Assembly: GCA_021292165.1 (NCBI GenBank)
Contig: CM037876.1
Coordinates: forward strand, 281,888,521 to 281,952,520
Direction: 5' to 3'
Length of the DNA stretch: 64,000 nucleotides
DNA from: Shinisaurus crocodilurus
Taxonomy: Eukaryota; Chordata; Lepidosauria; Squamata; Shinisauridae
The notes beneath the pieces were generated by a model. That model ran no database searches. It was not told where the DNA came from and saw nothing but the letters and a program-made list of their open reading frames with translations. Numbering within the stretch: the first letter of the stretch is position 1; each line of letters begins with the position of its first letter. Of the stretch, positions 32,001-42,036 are shown piece by piece. Both the position numbers and the translations under genes were made by a program.

Positions 32001-32385
32001 CTTATCTCAAGGAGCGCCTCCAGCAACATCAAGTAGGCCGCTCAACAAGGTCTGCCACGGACGGCCTTCTCCTTATCCCATCAGCCAGAGCAGCCAGGCT
32101 GGTGGGGACTAGGAAGAGGGCCTTCTCTGTGGCGGCCCCCACATTATGGAACTCCCTCCCTAGTGACCTTCGCCATGCCCCCTCCGTGATGAGCTTCCGC
32201 CGTGCATTAAAAACATGGCTGTTCAGGCGGGAATATGGGGTGGGTTAGGTTTTTAATGAGAATTTTTTATATTGTTTTAATTATTATGTTTTATTGTGTT
32301 TTATTGTATTTTAATTGTACATCGCCCAGGGTGGCCGGGTGACCGGCCAGATGGGCGATTGATAAATATAATAAATAATAAATAA
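29091..32385 (+). mobile_element. L2-clade LINE, copy A, nearly full length
   Basis: Starts 'gatctcctcaccacc', matching the 5' start of copy C ('gatctaccatcgcc'). Ends with a short hairpin (GCCCAGGGTGGCCGG ... CCGGCCAGATGGGC, about 32324-32358) and an (AAT)n-like tail. Flanked by TCTAG (ATCTAG if the last A is counted as target), at 29085-29090 and 32385-32390. A GC-rich 5' UTR of about 390 bp carries 'actataaagacc' near 29278. One ORF only, as usual for compact L2 elements. Confidence 0.9.
29482..32248 (+). pseudogene. L2 endonuclease-RT gene, broken by a 257-bp deletion
   Basis: The frame opens at ATG 29482 and encodes the start of an APE-type endonuclease (LLLCNARSV, then LACVTETWL with the catalytic Glu, then GGRGGGVAVIYR) up to RETKF. 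Comparison with copy C shows that the bases corresponding to 59104-58848 are missing at about 29949/29950. This removes the GDFN block and shifts frame; the EN frame then stops at 30000. The downstream frame, open from 29753 and element-like from about 29950 to the stop at 32248, keeps HALDLVF, WSDHYLMG, the RT blocks [17 protein letters not shown] and QYADDTQLYL, and the full C-terminus. Without the GDFN block it cannot make a normal endonuclease, though the RT domain looks intact. Confidence 0.9.
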
Positions 32386-32922
32386 TCTAGTCCATCATTC
32401 TGTTCACACAGTGGCCAACCAGCTGCCCATGGGATCCCAGAAGCATGGCATGAGTGCAACAGCACCCTCCTGCCCATGTTCCCCAGCAACTGGTGTACAT
32501 AGGCATACTGCCTCTGATACTAGAGGAAGCACGGTAGGACTAGTAGCCACCAATGGCCTTCTCCTCCATGAATTTGTCCAATCCCCTTTTAAAGCCCTCC
32601 AAATTGGTGGCCATCACTACATCTTGTGGGAAAGAATTCGATTGTTTAACTATGTGCTGTGTAAAGAAGTCCTTCCTTTTATCTGTCCTGAATCTCCCAT
32701 CAATCAGTTTCATGGGATGACCCCGGGTCCTAGTATTATGAGAGAGGGAGAAAAATGTCTCCATGTCCACTCTCTCCACACCATGCATAATTTTATACAC
32801 CTTTATCATGTCTCCCCTTACTCGCCTTTTTTTCTAAGCTAAACAATCCCAGCTGCTGCAACCTTTCGTCATAGGGGAGTTGCTCCAGCCCCTTGATCAT
32901 TTTAGTTGGCCTTTTCTGCCCT

Positions 32923-33223
32923 CCAGTTCAGAGCCAATGTCTGTACTTTACTTGAGGAAAGCCAAACCATGGAACTACACATATGTCACAATGCCATGTC
33001 TGGGCATCAGTCTGCAGCAAGCCAGGAGCCAGGAGTCTTGGATGCCAAGTAGTCAAGATCAGAGGATGAACCAGAAAGCAGGGCTAGGGAAGGGAACCAG
33101 GCCGAAAGAGCAATCAGGACCAGACAGAGCCAGAAGGCAGGTCTGGAGAACAAGGCAGGAATGTTGCCTATCAGGGTCAGAGGGCAAAGCAGAAGCCAGG
33201 AGAAGAGACCAAGACTGGACCTA
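32923..33223. other. No recognisable feature
   Basis: Purine-rich unassigned sequence. Confidence 0.35.
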
Positions 33224-33718
33224 GGGATGTCAGAGAAATCTGAAACAGATGCAAATGACTTCGGATTTCTATGAATTCCACCTGCGGATTCCACAGCAGG
33301 CTCGCATCTTCCGAGTCGCATGGGTTCTGCAGACTTGTGGGCCATTTCTTACTTTCATGAATTGCAACCAAATTTAGTCATACAAAAAATATGGAAGTTA
33401 CTAATATATATGCAATTTAAAAAACAACAACACACCAATGTTTGTTTACATTTCTGATCTCTTGTCAGTCTCTGCTGTGTAGCACTTTTTTTCTGTGCAC
33501 TCTGCTCATTGATTGTACACTGAGCTACGAAAAATACGCAAAATGTTACATGCCAGCGAAAGTTACGTAAATTGTGGTTGACTTTTTGGATACTTTTCTG
33601 AGGTGGGGAGGGAATCAGATTCTGTCAATGAGTGACTGATGGAATGAAAAATGCCTGACAATCCACAAAAATACACATGGAACAGATTAAAACAAAATCC
33701 ATACATCCCTATGAAAAA
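33224..33718. mobile_element. TAGGGATG-type MITE (A/T-rich subtype)
   Basis: Begins 'tagggatgtcagagaaatc' and ends 'ccatacatccctatg'. A/T-rich core with 'tgcaatttaaaaaac'. The flanking 8-mers differ. Confidence 0.55.
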
Positions 33719-34025
33719 CACAAGACATGCCAGAGCTCAGGTTGACCTTGTTGGTCAAGCAAGGTTCAGCTTGAACTGGAATCCCTTTATACTTCTTCCC
33801 TATGGAAGGATCCAATGGTGAGCCTGGGTGGGTGGAGTCAATCTGGAAGGTTCTTCACTGAAAGGACTGAACTGCGTGATTTACCCCATGGGCAGTGGTT
33901 AGCAGTTGCTGATGGCTTTGCCAAGAGGCTGTAGTTATGATACTCACCACAGGAGGCAGTGGCCAGCAGTTCCTGGCACACAGCAGACACAATTAGAAGA
34001 GGCAGTCCCTTGTGTGCGAGAGAAG
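33719..34025. other. No recognisable feature
   Basis: Unassigned sequence. Confidence 0.35.
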
Positions 34026-34026
34026 G

Positions 34027-34255
34027 CAGCATGTGTGGCATAGTGGTTCGAGTGTTGGACTGGGACTTGGGAGATCCAGGTTCTAGTCCCTGCTTGGCAA
34101 TGAAGCTCACTGGGTGACTTTGGGCCAGTCACTGACCCTCAGCCTAACCTACCTCACAGGGTTATTGTGAGGATAAAATGGAGAGGAGGAGGAGGATTAT
34201 GTAAGCTGCCTTGGGTTCCTTGCAGGAAAAAAGGCAGGATATAAATATAATTAAT
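34027..34255 (+). repeat. tRNA-derived SINE, plus-strand copy
   Basis: Head 'gtgtggcatagtggttcgag' (A-box-like), B-box GGTTCTAGTCC (34080-34090), core 'actgggtgactttgggcc', 'aacctacctcacagggtt', 'ggaggaggaggattatgtaa', then 'gccttgggttccttgcagg' and a tail of TAAT/ATTA units. The best copy for reading the family in the sense direction. Confidence 0.9.
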
Positions 34256-34375
34256 TAATCAATACCTCTTTTGTGATATATTTGTGTAAGATCTTAAAAA
34301 TAACTGACAATTAAAAAACCCTCTGCTTCCTAATTAATCATGTGCACCTTTTTAGTCACTGAAAACTTTTAAATT

Positions 34376-34757
34376 TTAGCGATGCATCCAAACCTTGACA
34401 GGGGCTCTCTGCGCCCCCGACTCGATTCTCCGCGGGGGCGGGGCCCCTGACTCGATCTTCTGAGCGGCGTGGAGAAGTTCTCCGCGCCACTCGATCCACC
34501 TTCTCTGGTCCCGTCGCGTCACTTCCGGGACCGGAAATGATGCGACAGGACCCTGTGCAGGCGCAGAACGCGCCAGAGGGGTCCAGTGCGCCTGAGCAGG
34601 GTCCCGTCGCGTCATTTCCGGACTGGAGTGGGCCACGCGGGCGACTCGCCGCGGAGAGGCGAGCCGCCCCGAAGACAAAGGTAAGGCCTCGCCGGACGTG
34701 AGCGGGGCCAATTTCGGCCCCGTTTTGCCCGGGCAAGGCTCGATGTTGCAACGGTAA
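34376..34757. mobile_element. GC-rich TAGGGATG-type hAT MITE
   Basis: Left end 'ttttagcgatgcatccaaac' and right end 'gatgttgcaacggtaaaat' are diverged inverted copies. The GC-rich core holds GCGTCACTTCCGG (34516-34528) followed closely by the inverted CCGGAAATGATGCG, and another GCGTCATTTCCGG near 34609-34621. The flanks do not give a clean 8-bp duplication. Confidence 0.6.
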
Positions 34758-34804
34758 AATTGATTACTCTAACCAATGAATCCACTAATACTGCAGCCCT
34801 GCTG

Positions 34805-34862
34805 TATATATATTTATTTTATTTATTATATTTATATCCCGCCTTTTTTCCTACAAGGATCA
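34805..34862 (-). repeat. SINE 3' tail fragment
   Basis: 'tatatcccgccttttttcctacaagg' in order, the 3' end of the SINE family at 34027, inverted. 5'-truncated to about 55 bp. Confidence 0.7.
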
Positions 34863-34945
34863 AGGGTAGGCAGACTTCAGAATTACAGGATCTACTTTGT
34901 TTTTTGTTGTTGTTAGAATGCCAAGAAGATGCACCACCTAAGGAC

Positions 34946-35182
34946 ATAAAAACATAAGAAAAGCCATGCTTGATCAGACCAAGGGTGCATCTAGTCCAGC
35001 ATTCTGTTCACACAATGACCAACCAGCTGTCCACTGGAAACCCACAAGCAAGCAGGACACTGATAACCTTCTCCTCCATGGATTTCCCCAACCACCTTTT
35101 AAAGCCATCCAGATTGGTGGCCATCACTACATCTTGTGGAAGTGAATTCCATAATTTAACTATGTGCTGTGTGTTTTAAAGG
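34946..35182 (-). repeat. CR1-clade LINE 3' fragment with deletion
   Basis: Starts 'acataaaaacataagaaaag' (the 3' terminus inverted) and runs to 'aactatgtgctgtgtg'. About 60 bp between 'agcaggac' and 'gataaccttctcctcc' are missing when compared with the copy at 32.4-32.9 kb. Confidence 0.8.
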
Positions 35183-35249
35183 AGAACGCTCATCTGAGCT
35201 CACATGGACAAATGTGTTACTTTCTGAGTAAATAACAAATTCACTTGGG

Positions 35250-35405
35250 GTGTGGCTTACGCTGGCTCAGCTTGCCTGAGCGTGGAAAGCTAAGCAGGGT
35301 CAAGCCTGGTTATTACTTGGATGGGAGACCCCTCCTCTAGTTTCCTGCATTGAGCAGGAGGTTGGACTCGATAGCCTTGTAGGCTCCTTCCAACTCTATC
35401 AGATC
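35250..35405 (+). repeat. 5S rRNA-derived head joined to a CR1-like 3' tail
   Basis: 35283-35330 is almost identical to the 3' half of vertebrate 5S rRNA. It keeps box A AAGCTAAGCAGGGTC (35287-35301), an intermediate CCTGGTTATTACT, and box C TTGGATGGGAGACC (35317-35330). A poorer 5S 5'-half trace precedes it from 35250. From 35350, 'agcaggaggttggactcga' and 'ccttccaactctat' match the 3' end typical of CR1 elements. The order fits a 5S-derived (SINE3-type) SINE mobilised by CR1. Confidence 0.75.
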
Positions 35406-35825
35406 TATTAAATCTAAGTTCGCCCATCGCTAGTACAAAAGGGAGCAAAGTCTCTGCAATCTCCTCCCTTTGTTTGCATATATTAGTCTGTTCTATGTTC
35501 CATACTACATGGCCTGTTCATCCAGAATGGTTAGCAAACAAGAACCAAAAGCCTTCACCAATCCCACACCACTCCCTAATCTAAAAACACAGCGCTCTTG
35601 TAATCCCTAATGAGGTCTGCAAAAAGTGAGGTTCTTAGATCATTTTGGGATTTACCTTCTCTGGCTAGTTGAAAAGTGCATGCAGTCCCATCATGCAAAG
35701 AGCAGAATGCTTTCTAGTGCAGCATGAACTGACCTGTCATCATGAGCATTACCTGCCCAAATGTGGTGATATGAATAACAGCAAAACAATGATGCAGTTT
35801 TATGGGGAGGTCTGTGTGCAGCTTC
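35406..35825. other. No recognisable feature
   Basis: Unassigned sequence. Confidence 0.35.
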
Positions 35826-35833
35826 CACTAGGA

Positions 35834-36910
35834 CAGTCAGTGATGGCGAACCTATGGCATGGGTGCCATAGCTGGCACGCAGGGACCTCTCTGTGGGCAC
35901 TCAAGCCATTGTATTCAGTTTTTGTGACAGAACTGAGATCCGAGCACTACATGAAGAGCATTTCCTTTCATGCCTTTCTGCTACATAACCTCTAGGTCAG
36001 TGATGGTGAACCTATGGCACGGGTGCCACAGCTGGCATGCAGGGACCTCTCTGTGGGCACTTGAGCCATTGGTCACCAGATCGTGAAAAGACTGTTCCCC
36101 TTCTGCAAAACACTAATGATTTTGTTCTTTCTCACAGTGTGGAACAGAATGATTTTATTCTAGAATTCTTGTTACAGAATTATTTTCTACATTGTTATCA
36201 CATTTAAAAGATTTTGAAGAATGATGCACAGAGCATGGCTTGGATGTAAAGCCCTAACAGTTGACCTGAGTGCTGCATGTGTTGCTCTCAAACTAACGGA
36301 GTATATGAGCCAAGGTTTGACAAATTATCAGCATGCATGCAATAGCAAAAATCACATTAATTGTGCAAAAGCATGCCCAATGCAAACTTTTACCTAATGC
36401 CGTGTTTGCAGTCCAAGACATAAAGTGTTTAAAATGTGTTAAGCACGTTTAGTTTTCTTGTTTATCTTGCTCATCCTAGAACAGGTTGACTTTTACTTTT
36501 ACTAATCCGACACCTGTAGAAGCAGGGAAAGGACCCGGGGTAAAGCTTGCTCCATACAATTTCAGTCTGGCATATAATCATATTACAAGTTGAGAATCCC
36601 TTATCCAAAAATACATGTGCCTAATTATTTAAAAAGTTTGTATAAATTCCCTTCAGGCTATGTGTACAATGTAGTACTATAATAATTTTTTGATTTTTTT
36701 TCCAACAAAAAACTGTTTGTATCATTGAAAGCTCTGTTATTGTGTTTTTCTTTTAAGACAAAAGATGTTAATTAGTTTGGACAACTGTATGAGTTGTTTT
36801 TCTAAAACCTCGGTATTCAGGTTTAATTGCAGTGTTGGCACTTTGAAATAAATAAGTTGGTTTTGTGTCGCAGTTTGGGCACTTGGGCTGAAAAACGTTC
36901 GCCATCACTG
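35834..36910 (+). mobile_element. hAT element remnant, 1.1 kb, exact 8-bp TSD
   Basis: Right end 'gttcgccatcactg' and left end CAGTGATGGCGAACCTATGG are inverted. Flanked by CACTAGGA (35826-35833, 36911-36918). The first bases are CAGTCAGTGATGG, so the terminal CAGT is doubled. The 5' end is present twice: 35838-35915 and again, 160 bp on, at 35998-36075. The interior is A/T-rich with no recognisable transposase frame; a 108-codon frame (35669-35995) is chance. The termini resemble Charlie-type hATs found in many tetrapods. Confidence 0.85.
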
Positions 36911-36967
36911 CACTAGGAGAATCAGGGTCCTTCTTTTCTATCTGCTAGCACAAAAGTCTGTTATGGA

Positions 36968-37012
36968 TATATATATATATATCCAAATATATATATATAT
37001 ATATATATATTT
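36968..37012 (+). repeat. (TA)n microsatellite, two blocks
   Basis: Two TA tracts separated by 'tccaa'; the right-hand tract ends 'tttgg', making an A/T-rich palindrome. Confidence 0.9.
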
Positions 37013-37700
37013 GGTCCACTAAATCAAGAACTAATGTTTTCCTCCATATTGTCCACTTTGCGGGAGGGTGGGTGTACTTTCCAGCCACTTCACCTAGGAG
37101 ATATTTACTAGGTAATTACTCCGGAAATGCAGATACAGCATTATAAAATGTGAAGCTGCCCATATTTTTACTCCTCATCTTTATAGACGGCAACAAAATA
37201 TATTTGAGCCAATCAAAGGCCCTTAAGCCTGAGCTTGGCTATGTAACCAGCTCTGCTGAAGATGCTGGCCATCCATGCGAGAAATAAGCAGGCAGAATTG
37301 TTAGAGATAATTAGTTTGTACTCCGCAGCCCCGTCACAATTCTTGGCACTGTTATACATTTAATAAGAACAACACGGGCTGTTACACAAGGAACACAGTG
37401 CCAGTGTGTGCACATATTGGTCCATGCAGCAAACATTATGCTTTTTCATTTGCATGTGAAGCACTCTGCGTCTAGCGATGTTGCATTCAGGCATGGCCAA
37501 GGGAAAACAAAAAAGAATTTAAAGAAATATTTTGAAGGCAAAAAAAAAAAAAAAATGGGCGGCGGGGGGGAAGAATCGACTCTTAGCACGTATCAGTGTG
37601 TATGTCTTCTGTGCTTTTAGGAAACTCTTGGGGCCACATTCCAGTGGTGGGTGGAGCTGAAGGCAAAAGGGGTGGGGCCAAAATAACAAAAATATTAGCA
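37013..37700. other. No recognisable feature
   Basis: Includes an A-run (37540-37554) followed by G-rich sequence. No gene or repeat family recognised. Confidence 0.35.
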
Positions 37701-37704
37701 TATT

Positions 37705-38160
37705 TTAGCTTACCTATTCGCTACCGGGCCAGCTATAAGGTTCTGGTACTAGTGTTCAAAGCCTAAGCAACTGGGACCAGGATACCTGGGAGAGCGCCTT
37801 CTCCCTTACCAACCTGCCCAGTCACTGTGGTCATCAGGGAACACGCTCCTGGTGGTTCCACATGGACCTATAGCCTGACTGGAGTCCACCAGGAGTAGAG
37901 CCTTCAGTGTGTCAGCTCCATATCTATGGAACTCCCTGCCTCTGGAGGTCAGGCAGGCTCCAACACTGTGTTCCTTTCAGCGCCTGCTGAAGACATCCTT
38001 GGTCCAGGAAGCTTTCTTTGCTGACCAGCCACGGTTTTAATGTTATCTTGTTTCTACTCTTTTTATCTGCTTTTATCTTTATTGTTCACCACTCTGGAAC
38101 CTGCTTAGAGATGCAGTAGTATACACATACTGCAAATAAATAATAAATAAATAAAATAAG
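37705..38160 (+). pseudogene. L2-clade LINE relic (RT C-terminus and 3' UTR)
   Basis: The plus strand reads, across stops, ...YKVLVLVFKA..., ...LGPGYLGERLLPYQPAQSLW..., ...RSRAFSVSAPYLWNSLPLEVRQA... and ...RLLKTSLVQEAF. This is the block that follows the RT palm in L2 elements. It then runs into a T-rich 3' UTR ending in (AAAT)n. A diverged subfamily relative to copies A-C. Catalytic motifs are lost. Confidence 0.7.
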
Positions 38161-38765
38161 GCTCTTGCTACCAGTAACTAAGCCTTAAGAGAAGCATTTC
38201 AAGCTTTTAGGATGTGTGTGTGCGTTGGGGTGGGGGGTGGGGAACTGCACAAAAGCCAAGAAGCCACATAACGATCAGAGGTTGGGGGAATGGAGTCAGG
38301 GGAAGGGGGCGTGGCATCTGCGGATTCCTGGAGGGCTGGATTGGGACCCCAGATTTGGTCCCCGGGCCTCAGCTTCTTTACCCCTGTGCTGCTCCTGCTG
38401 TGTTACCCCCATAATTTCTCCTATCTGTAGTGCAGATGGATGTAGGTATTGCACAGGTTTATGATGGGCTAAGAGTGAATCTTAAGAACATGTTGGTAAG
38501 AGCTCATGCAATATACCCTCCGACATTTCACAGATGAAATCAGGGGTGCTCTTGTGTATTTGTAGCAATCCCATCTTCACACAAAAGGAACTCTCACAAC
38601 GACCCAGTGATGAACAATTCTCCTTGAATAAATTGCTGCTCACCTGTTCTGCACTGGCTTCTGAAGCAGAGTGTGTGTGTAGTGCAGTCACTGTAAGAGT
38701 TTCCTCCCCCCCCCCAGTTTAAGAATATTTATTAGAATGCTTGATCTCACAATAAATCTGATTGT
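38161..38765. other. No recognisable feature
   Basis: Unassigned sequence. Confidence 0.35.
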
Positions 38766-38769
38766 ACTT

Positions 38770-38910
38770 ACTAGAAAATAGCTAAAAGAAAAGAGTCTTC
38801 TGACACCTTAAATATTTTTTGTGCATAAGACAAACTATTGCAGATTAGAGTCCACTTCATCAGATGCATGAAGTGTTATCCTCTGTTGGCAGATACATAT
38901 ACTAACGGGG
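38770..38910 (-). repeat. Penelope-like element 3' tail
   Basis: 'aagagtcttctgacacctta' ... 'tagagtccacttcatcagat' is the inverted form of the PLE 3' end ('atctgatgaagtggactct' ... 'aaggtg'). Clearest of the three tails in the window. Confidence 0.65.
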
Positions 38911-39500
38911 GTGGGGGTGGAGAATTGTCAGCAGTGTTGCCAAATGGCCTTGAGATGCAAGACGTACAGGGCCAAACTAAACGTTCTTCAGATCTTCTCT
39001 GCTATGTGTGATTGGCTTATTTACTTCACTATAGGCGTGTGCGCAGGCCCCGATTTGGATTGGGACTGTGGCACTCTGGGAAGGGGGCATTTAAATGGGG
39101 GGGATGCTTAAACCGCCCCCTTCTAGAGCATCACGGTCCCATGTCTGAATCAGGGCCACACATGCTTACACTGACATAAATGAGCCAATAGCACTTATTT
39201 GGTTTCGTTTGGCTCACAGTCTGTGCCATTTCTATCAAAATCCAAATGACTATAAGGTAAGTGCATTGGCCATTCATAGAATAGCAGCAGCTCAAACCCA
39301 TTCAGCAACAACATTTACTATCTGATTAGGCAGTTATGGGGGATGGAAAGGAAGCAGAACACTGGCATTTTGTATCCATTTACATGCATGGTTTGGTGTT
39401 GAAAGAGTTTGTGATCTGTGTGCTAGCCTTGCCAGACTGTACACACACAGCAGCAGAGTTCTCTCTTACACAGCAGCGACCCAGCAGCTCAGCTACTCCA
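38911..39500. other. No recognisable feature
   Basis: Unassigned sequence. Confidence 0.35.
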
Positions 39501-39504
39501 GTTG

Positions 39505-40459
39505 CAGATTAATCCAGGACCCAGGAATCACTTGGCAGACAACAACAGGTCTATTCTACCCGTTTATTTACTTATTCAAAGTAAGCACTACAGTAGGGAA
39601 GTTACATGAACCTTTTGGGGGCTCACGGCTCTCTGCGGCTCGCCGCTCCGTGGCAGCGTCCCCCCCACACACTCAATTTTCTGAGCGGCGCAGAGCATTC
39701 TCCGTGCCGCTCGAGCTGCCGGCTCCGGTCGAGCTGGTCAGTCCTCTGTCGCGTCACTTCCGGCACGGCCGGCGCGCTGGACCCCCGCACTATGTTTTTG
39801 GTGGTGGGGAACCAGGGCAACAGGGCTTAAACAGCCCTGTTGCCCTGGTTTCCCCCGCCAAAAACATAGCGCGGGTGTCCAGCGCGCCGGAGCAGGGTCC
39901 CATCATGTCACTTACGCCGCGCCGGAAGTGACGCGACGGGACCAGCACGGCCGGCTCACCGCGGAGAGCCGAGCCGGCGAGCCACCGCCCAGCCTCAGGT
40001 AGGCTCGCACGGACCTTGCGCGGGCGCAAGCTGGACCGAGTTCGGTCCCACTCGCACCCGCGCGAGCCAAAGGTAACATCCCTACACTACAGGGTATACA
40101 TTCCATAGATACAGTCCATGTGCAAAGTATAAATGCATAGCAAGCATAAGTCCAGTGGAGAGAAGGAGAACTTCACCCCACCTACTCAAAGAGAGTTACA
40201 TTGTGAAAGACCAAGAAGAACAGAGCCAAAGCTAAAGCTCTTCCCCTTAAAATGGCTTCTGTCTGAAGCAGTACAATACGTCACAGAAAACACATAACAG
40301 CCTTCGGTTCCCAGAGAGCCTTTCCCATGCTGTGGCCAAGAATAGTTTAGCACAACATTCAGCTGGCTTAGATGTAAACATGCTTGAGACAGCCACTACC
40401 AAAACAATAAGAAAACTCCCAACAGCATGGACCTTAGAGTAAATATCAGTGCTGTCACA
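39505..40459 (-). mobile_element. LTR relic split by a GC-rich hAT MITE
   Basis: 39505-39593 and 40085-40459 match, inverted, the LTR at 54264-54715 ('ttgcagattaatcca', 'acaggtct', 'ctaccygtttatt', then 'cagtccatgtgcaaagtataaatgcatagcaagca' in order). The sense 5' end is near 40459 (TGTGACAGC). The inverted AATAAA is replaced by a near match at 39562-39572. The matching span stops at 39594 and resumes after 40092, exactly around the MITE. Confidence 0.75.
39594..40084. mobile_element. GC-rich TAGGGATG-type hAT MITE with exact 8-bp TSD
   Basis: Begins TAGGGAAGTTACATG, ends 'ggtaacatcccta', flanked by CACTACAG (39586-39593, 40085-40092). 491 bp. The core is a long palindrome around 39831 with arms 'cagggcaacagggctt'. 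Outside it lie GCGTCACTTCCGG (39751-39763) and the inverted CCGGAAGTGACGC (39922-39934). The 8-bp duplication places this family in, or close to, hAT. The uninterrupted paralogous LTR at 54 kb confirms the boundaries. Confidence 0.9.
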
Positions 40460-41350
40460 GGACTCATACTTCTCGGCTGAGAGATACAAATCTCAGGCAG
40501 CTAGCAATACTCACTTCAGCTACGAGGTGAGCATTATGACCCCCGGATTCTTTTCCACCTAGGCTCTCCCTTTTCCCCTCACCCCATGCTGTTTGCTGCC
40601 AACAGCCACGACAACCAGACAAGTGGGGACGAGGAAGGGGTTTAAGGGAAGTGCACAGTGCTATTTCCCCACTGTCAATTACTCATTTGAATGATCCTTG
40701 GCTTCTTTTTCTCATAGCATCCTAGAACTCAGCAGTCACAAGAAGACCAAGAGTGCTGAATTTAGGTTGCGAAACCTTGTGAAACACAGCGCTTTGGCGC
40801 TGCTATTACTGGTGCTCCTTCTCCTTACTTGCTGATACTATATAAATGCTTGGAAATGAAGTTGCCACTTGCCAGTCTCCTCGTTGACCCGCTTACTCAG
40901 GATGAGACACTAGAAGAAAAGACTAGCAAAAGGTTAAGTGGTGTTATTGTTAAAATGTGCTTTCTCCTCAATTCATTGCTTTCTCAGGGCAATGTTCAGA
41001 TAGTCCATGAAAAAGCAGGAGTCAATGTGGGATGGTGGAGCGTTTGCTTAAGTGTTCACACTGAAGTCAGCAGCACTTTCTCATTTACAAGCAAAAGAAG
41101 CGAGCAGGTTACAGCATCGAGAGAAATCTCATGGAGGGGGGGGTGAACTGAAAGAGCAGCCATGCCTCCAAAAAGCAATGGGCGTCAAAATAATCAGCCA
41201 TCCTGGCTCATTTTAAAGTGTTCCACCTTGGCTTGGCTGCGTCTTGCTCATTCCTCACAACCACACAATTAGCCTAATGCTCATCAATGGACATGCTTTG
41301 CCTTGGTCAATGAAGGTAATGAATAATGATTGCTTTTTGTTTTCCTGAAA
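40460..41350. other. No recognisable feature
   Basis: A 105-codon plus-strand frame (40829-41146) shows no domain. No repeat recognised. Confidence 0.35.
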
Positions 41351-41357
41351 GGCAGTG

Positions 41358-41815
41358 GGGCAACACAATCCTATGGCCCCTAGACAAAGCCATAGGAGTT
41401 TTCACAGTCCCAGCTCCGACATCAGAAAAAAAAGCTCCGACATCGGGAAAACAGCTCCAGCGTCAGAGCTGGGACTCCGTGCTTGGAGCGCCGCCACCCC
41501 CCCCCCAGCTCGCGTGGAAAGATCCATGCCGGCTGCTTCTCCTAGGTCTCAAAAGTGACCTTGGAGAAAGGGTTTAGGGGGCAGGGAGGGGACCAGCGCC
41601 ACCAAGTTACAAAGTAACCTGGTGGCCCCTCAGCCTCCTTCCCTCCCAGTCGAAGCACTGCAGTTAGACAGCTGAAATCGGCTGTCTAGCTGCTTTTCAG
41701 AGTGGGAAGACGCAGAGGTGACCTTCGCCCCCATGCTTCTCCCACCCTGCATAGGATACCCTTAAACCAGCAAGTTCGGAGGGTTCCAGGCATCCCCATA
41801 GGATTATGCCCTAAG
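41358..41815. mobile_element. ~450-bp element with CAATCCTATGG ends
   Basis: Left 'cacaatcctatggcccc' and right 'ccccataggattatgcccta' are inverted. The core includes 'gtcccagctccgacatc' and 'gtcagagctgggactcc', a further inverted pair also present in the 61122 copy. Non-autonomous and GC-rich in the middle. Confidence 0.6.
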
Positions 41816-42036
41816 TGAATAAGCCTTTCTTATTGTACCAACCAACTGTATGAAATGAAACCATACATTGCTTGTTAGGCATCAGTGTTTAAAGAAAAAA
41901 GAAGAAGAAATGTAAAATTAAAAATTAAAAAATTGTTACCAGTATATATTTTCTGTTTGACCCTGTGTAGGACTAGTCCAGCATGCTTAAACAACGGGCT
42001 GAAGTGCACCAAACTCTGCATAGGATCAGGCTATGG

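Larger units (their letters stand above)
29041..32922 (-). mobile_element. CR1-clade LINE 3' fragment, split by L2 copy A
   Basis: The CR1 occupies 29041-29090 and 32386-32922 and reads as one element once 29091-32385 is removed. The junction is 'gggtccatctag' then 'tctagtccatcattctg'. On the minus strand 32809-32540 encodes a CR1 RT C-terminus: MIKVYKIMHGVERVDMETFF ... RTDKRKDFFTQHIVK. The 3' terminus is at 29041 ('cataagaacataagaagag'). The element is 5'-truncated near 32922, as is usual for CR1 copies. Confidence 0.9.

Noticed and set aside
34356..34751. 131-codon minus-strand frame
   Set aside because: Entirely within a GC-rich hAT MITE.
35283..35330. Functional 5S rRNA gene
   Set aside because: Only the 3' half is well kept, the 5' half is poor, and a CR1 tail replaces the terminator.
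36968..37012. CRISPR-like or designed palindrome
   Set aside because: Simple (TA)n microsatellite; no spaced direct repeats anywhere in the window support a CRISPR array.
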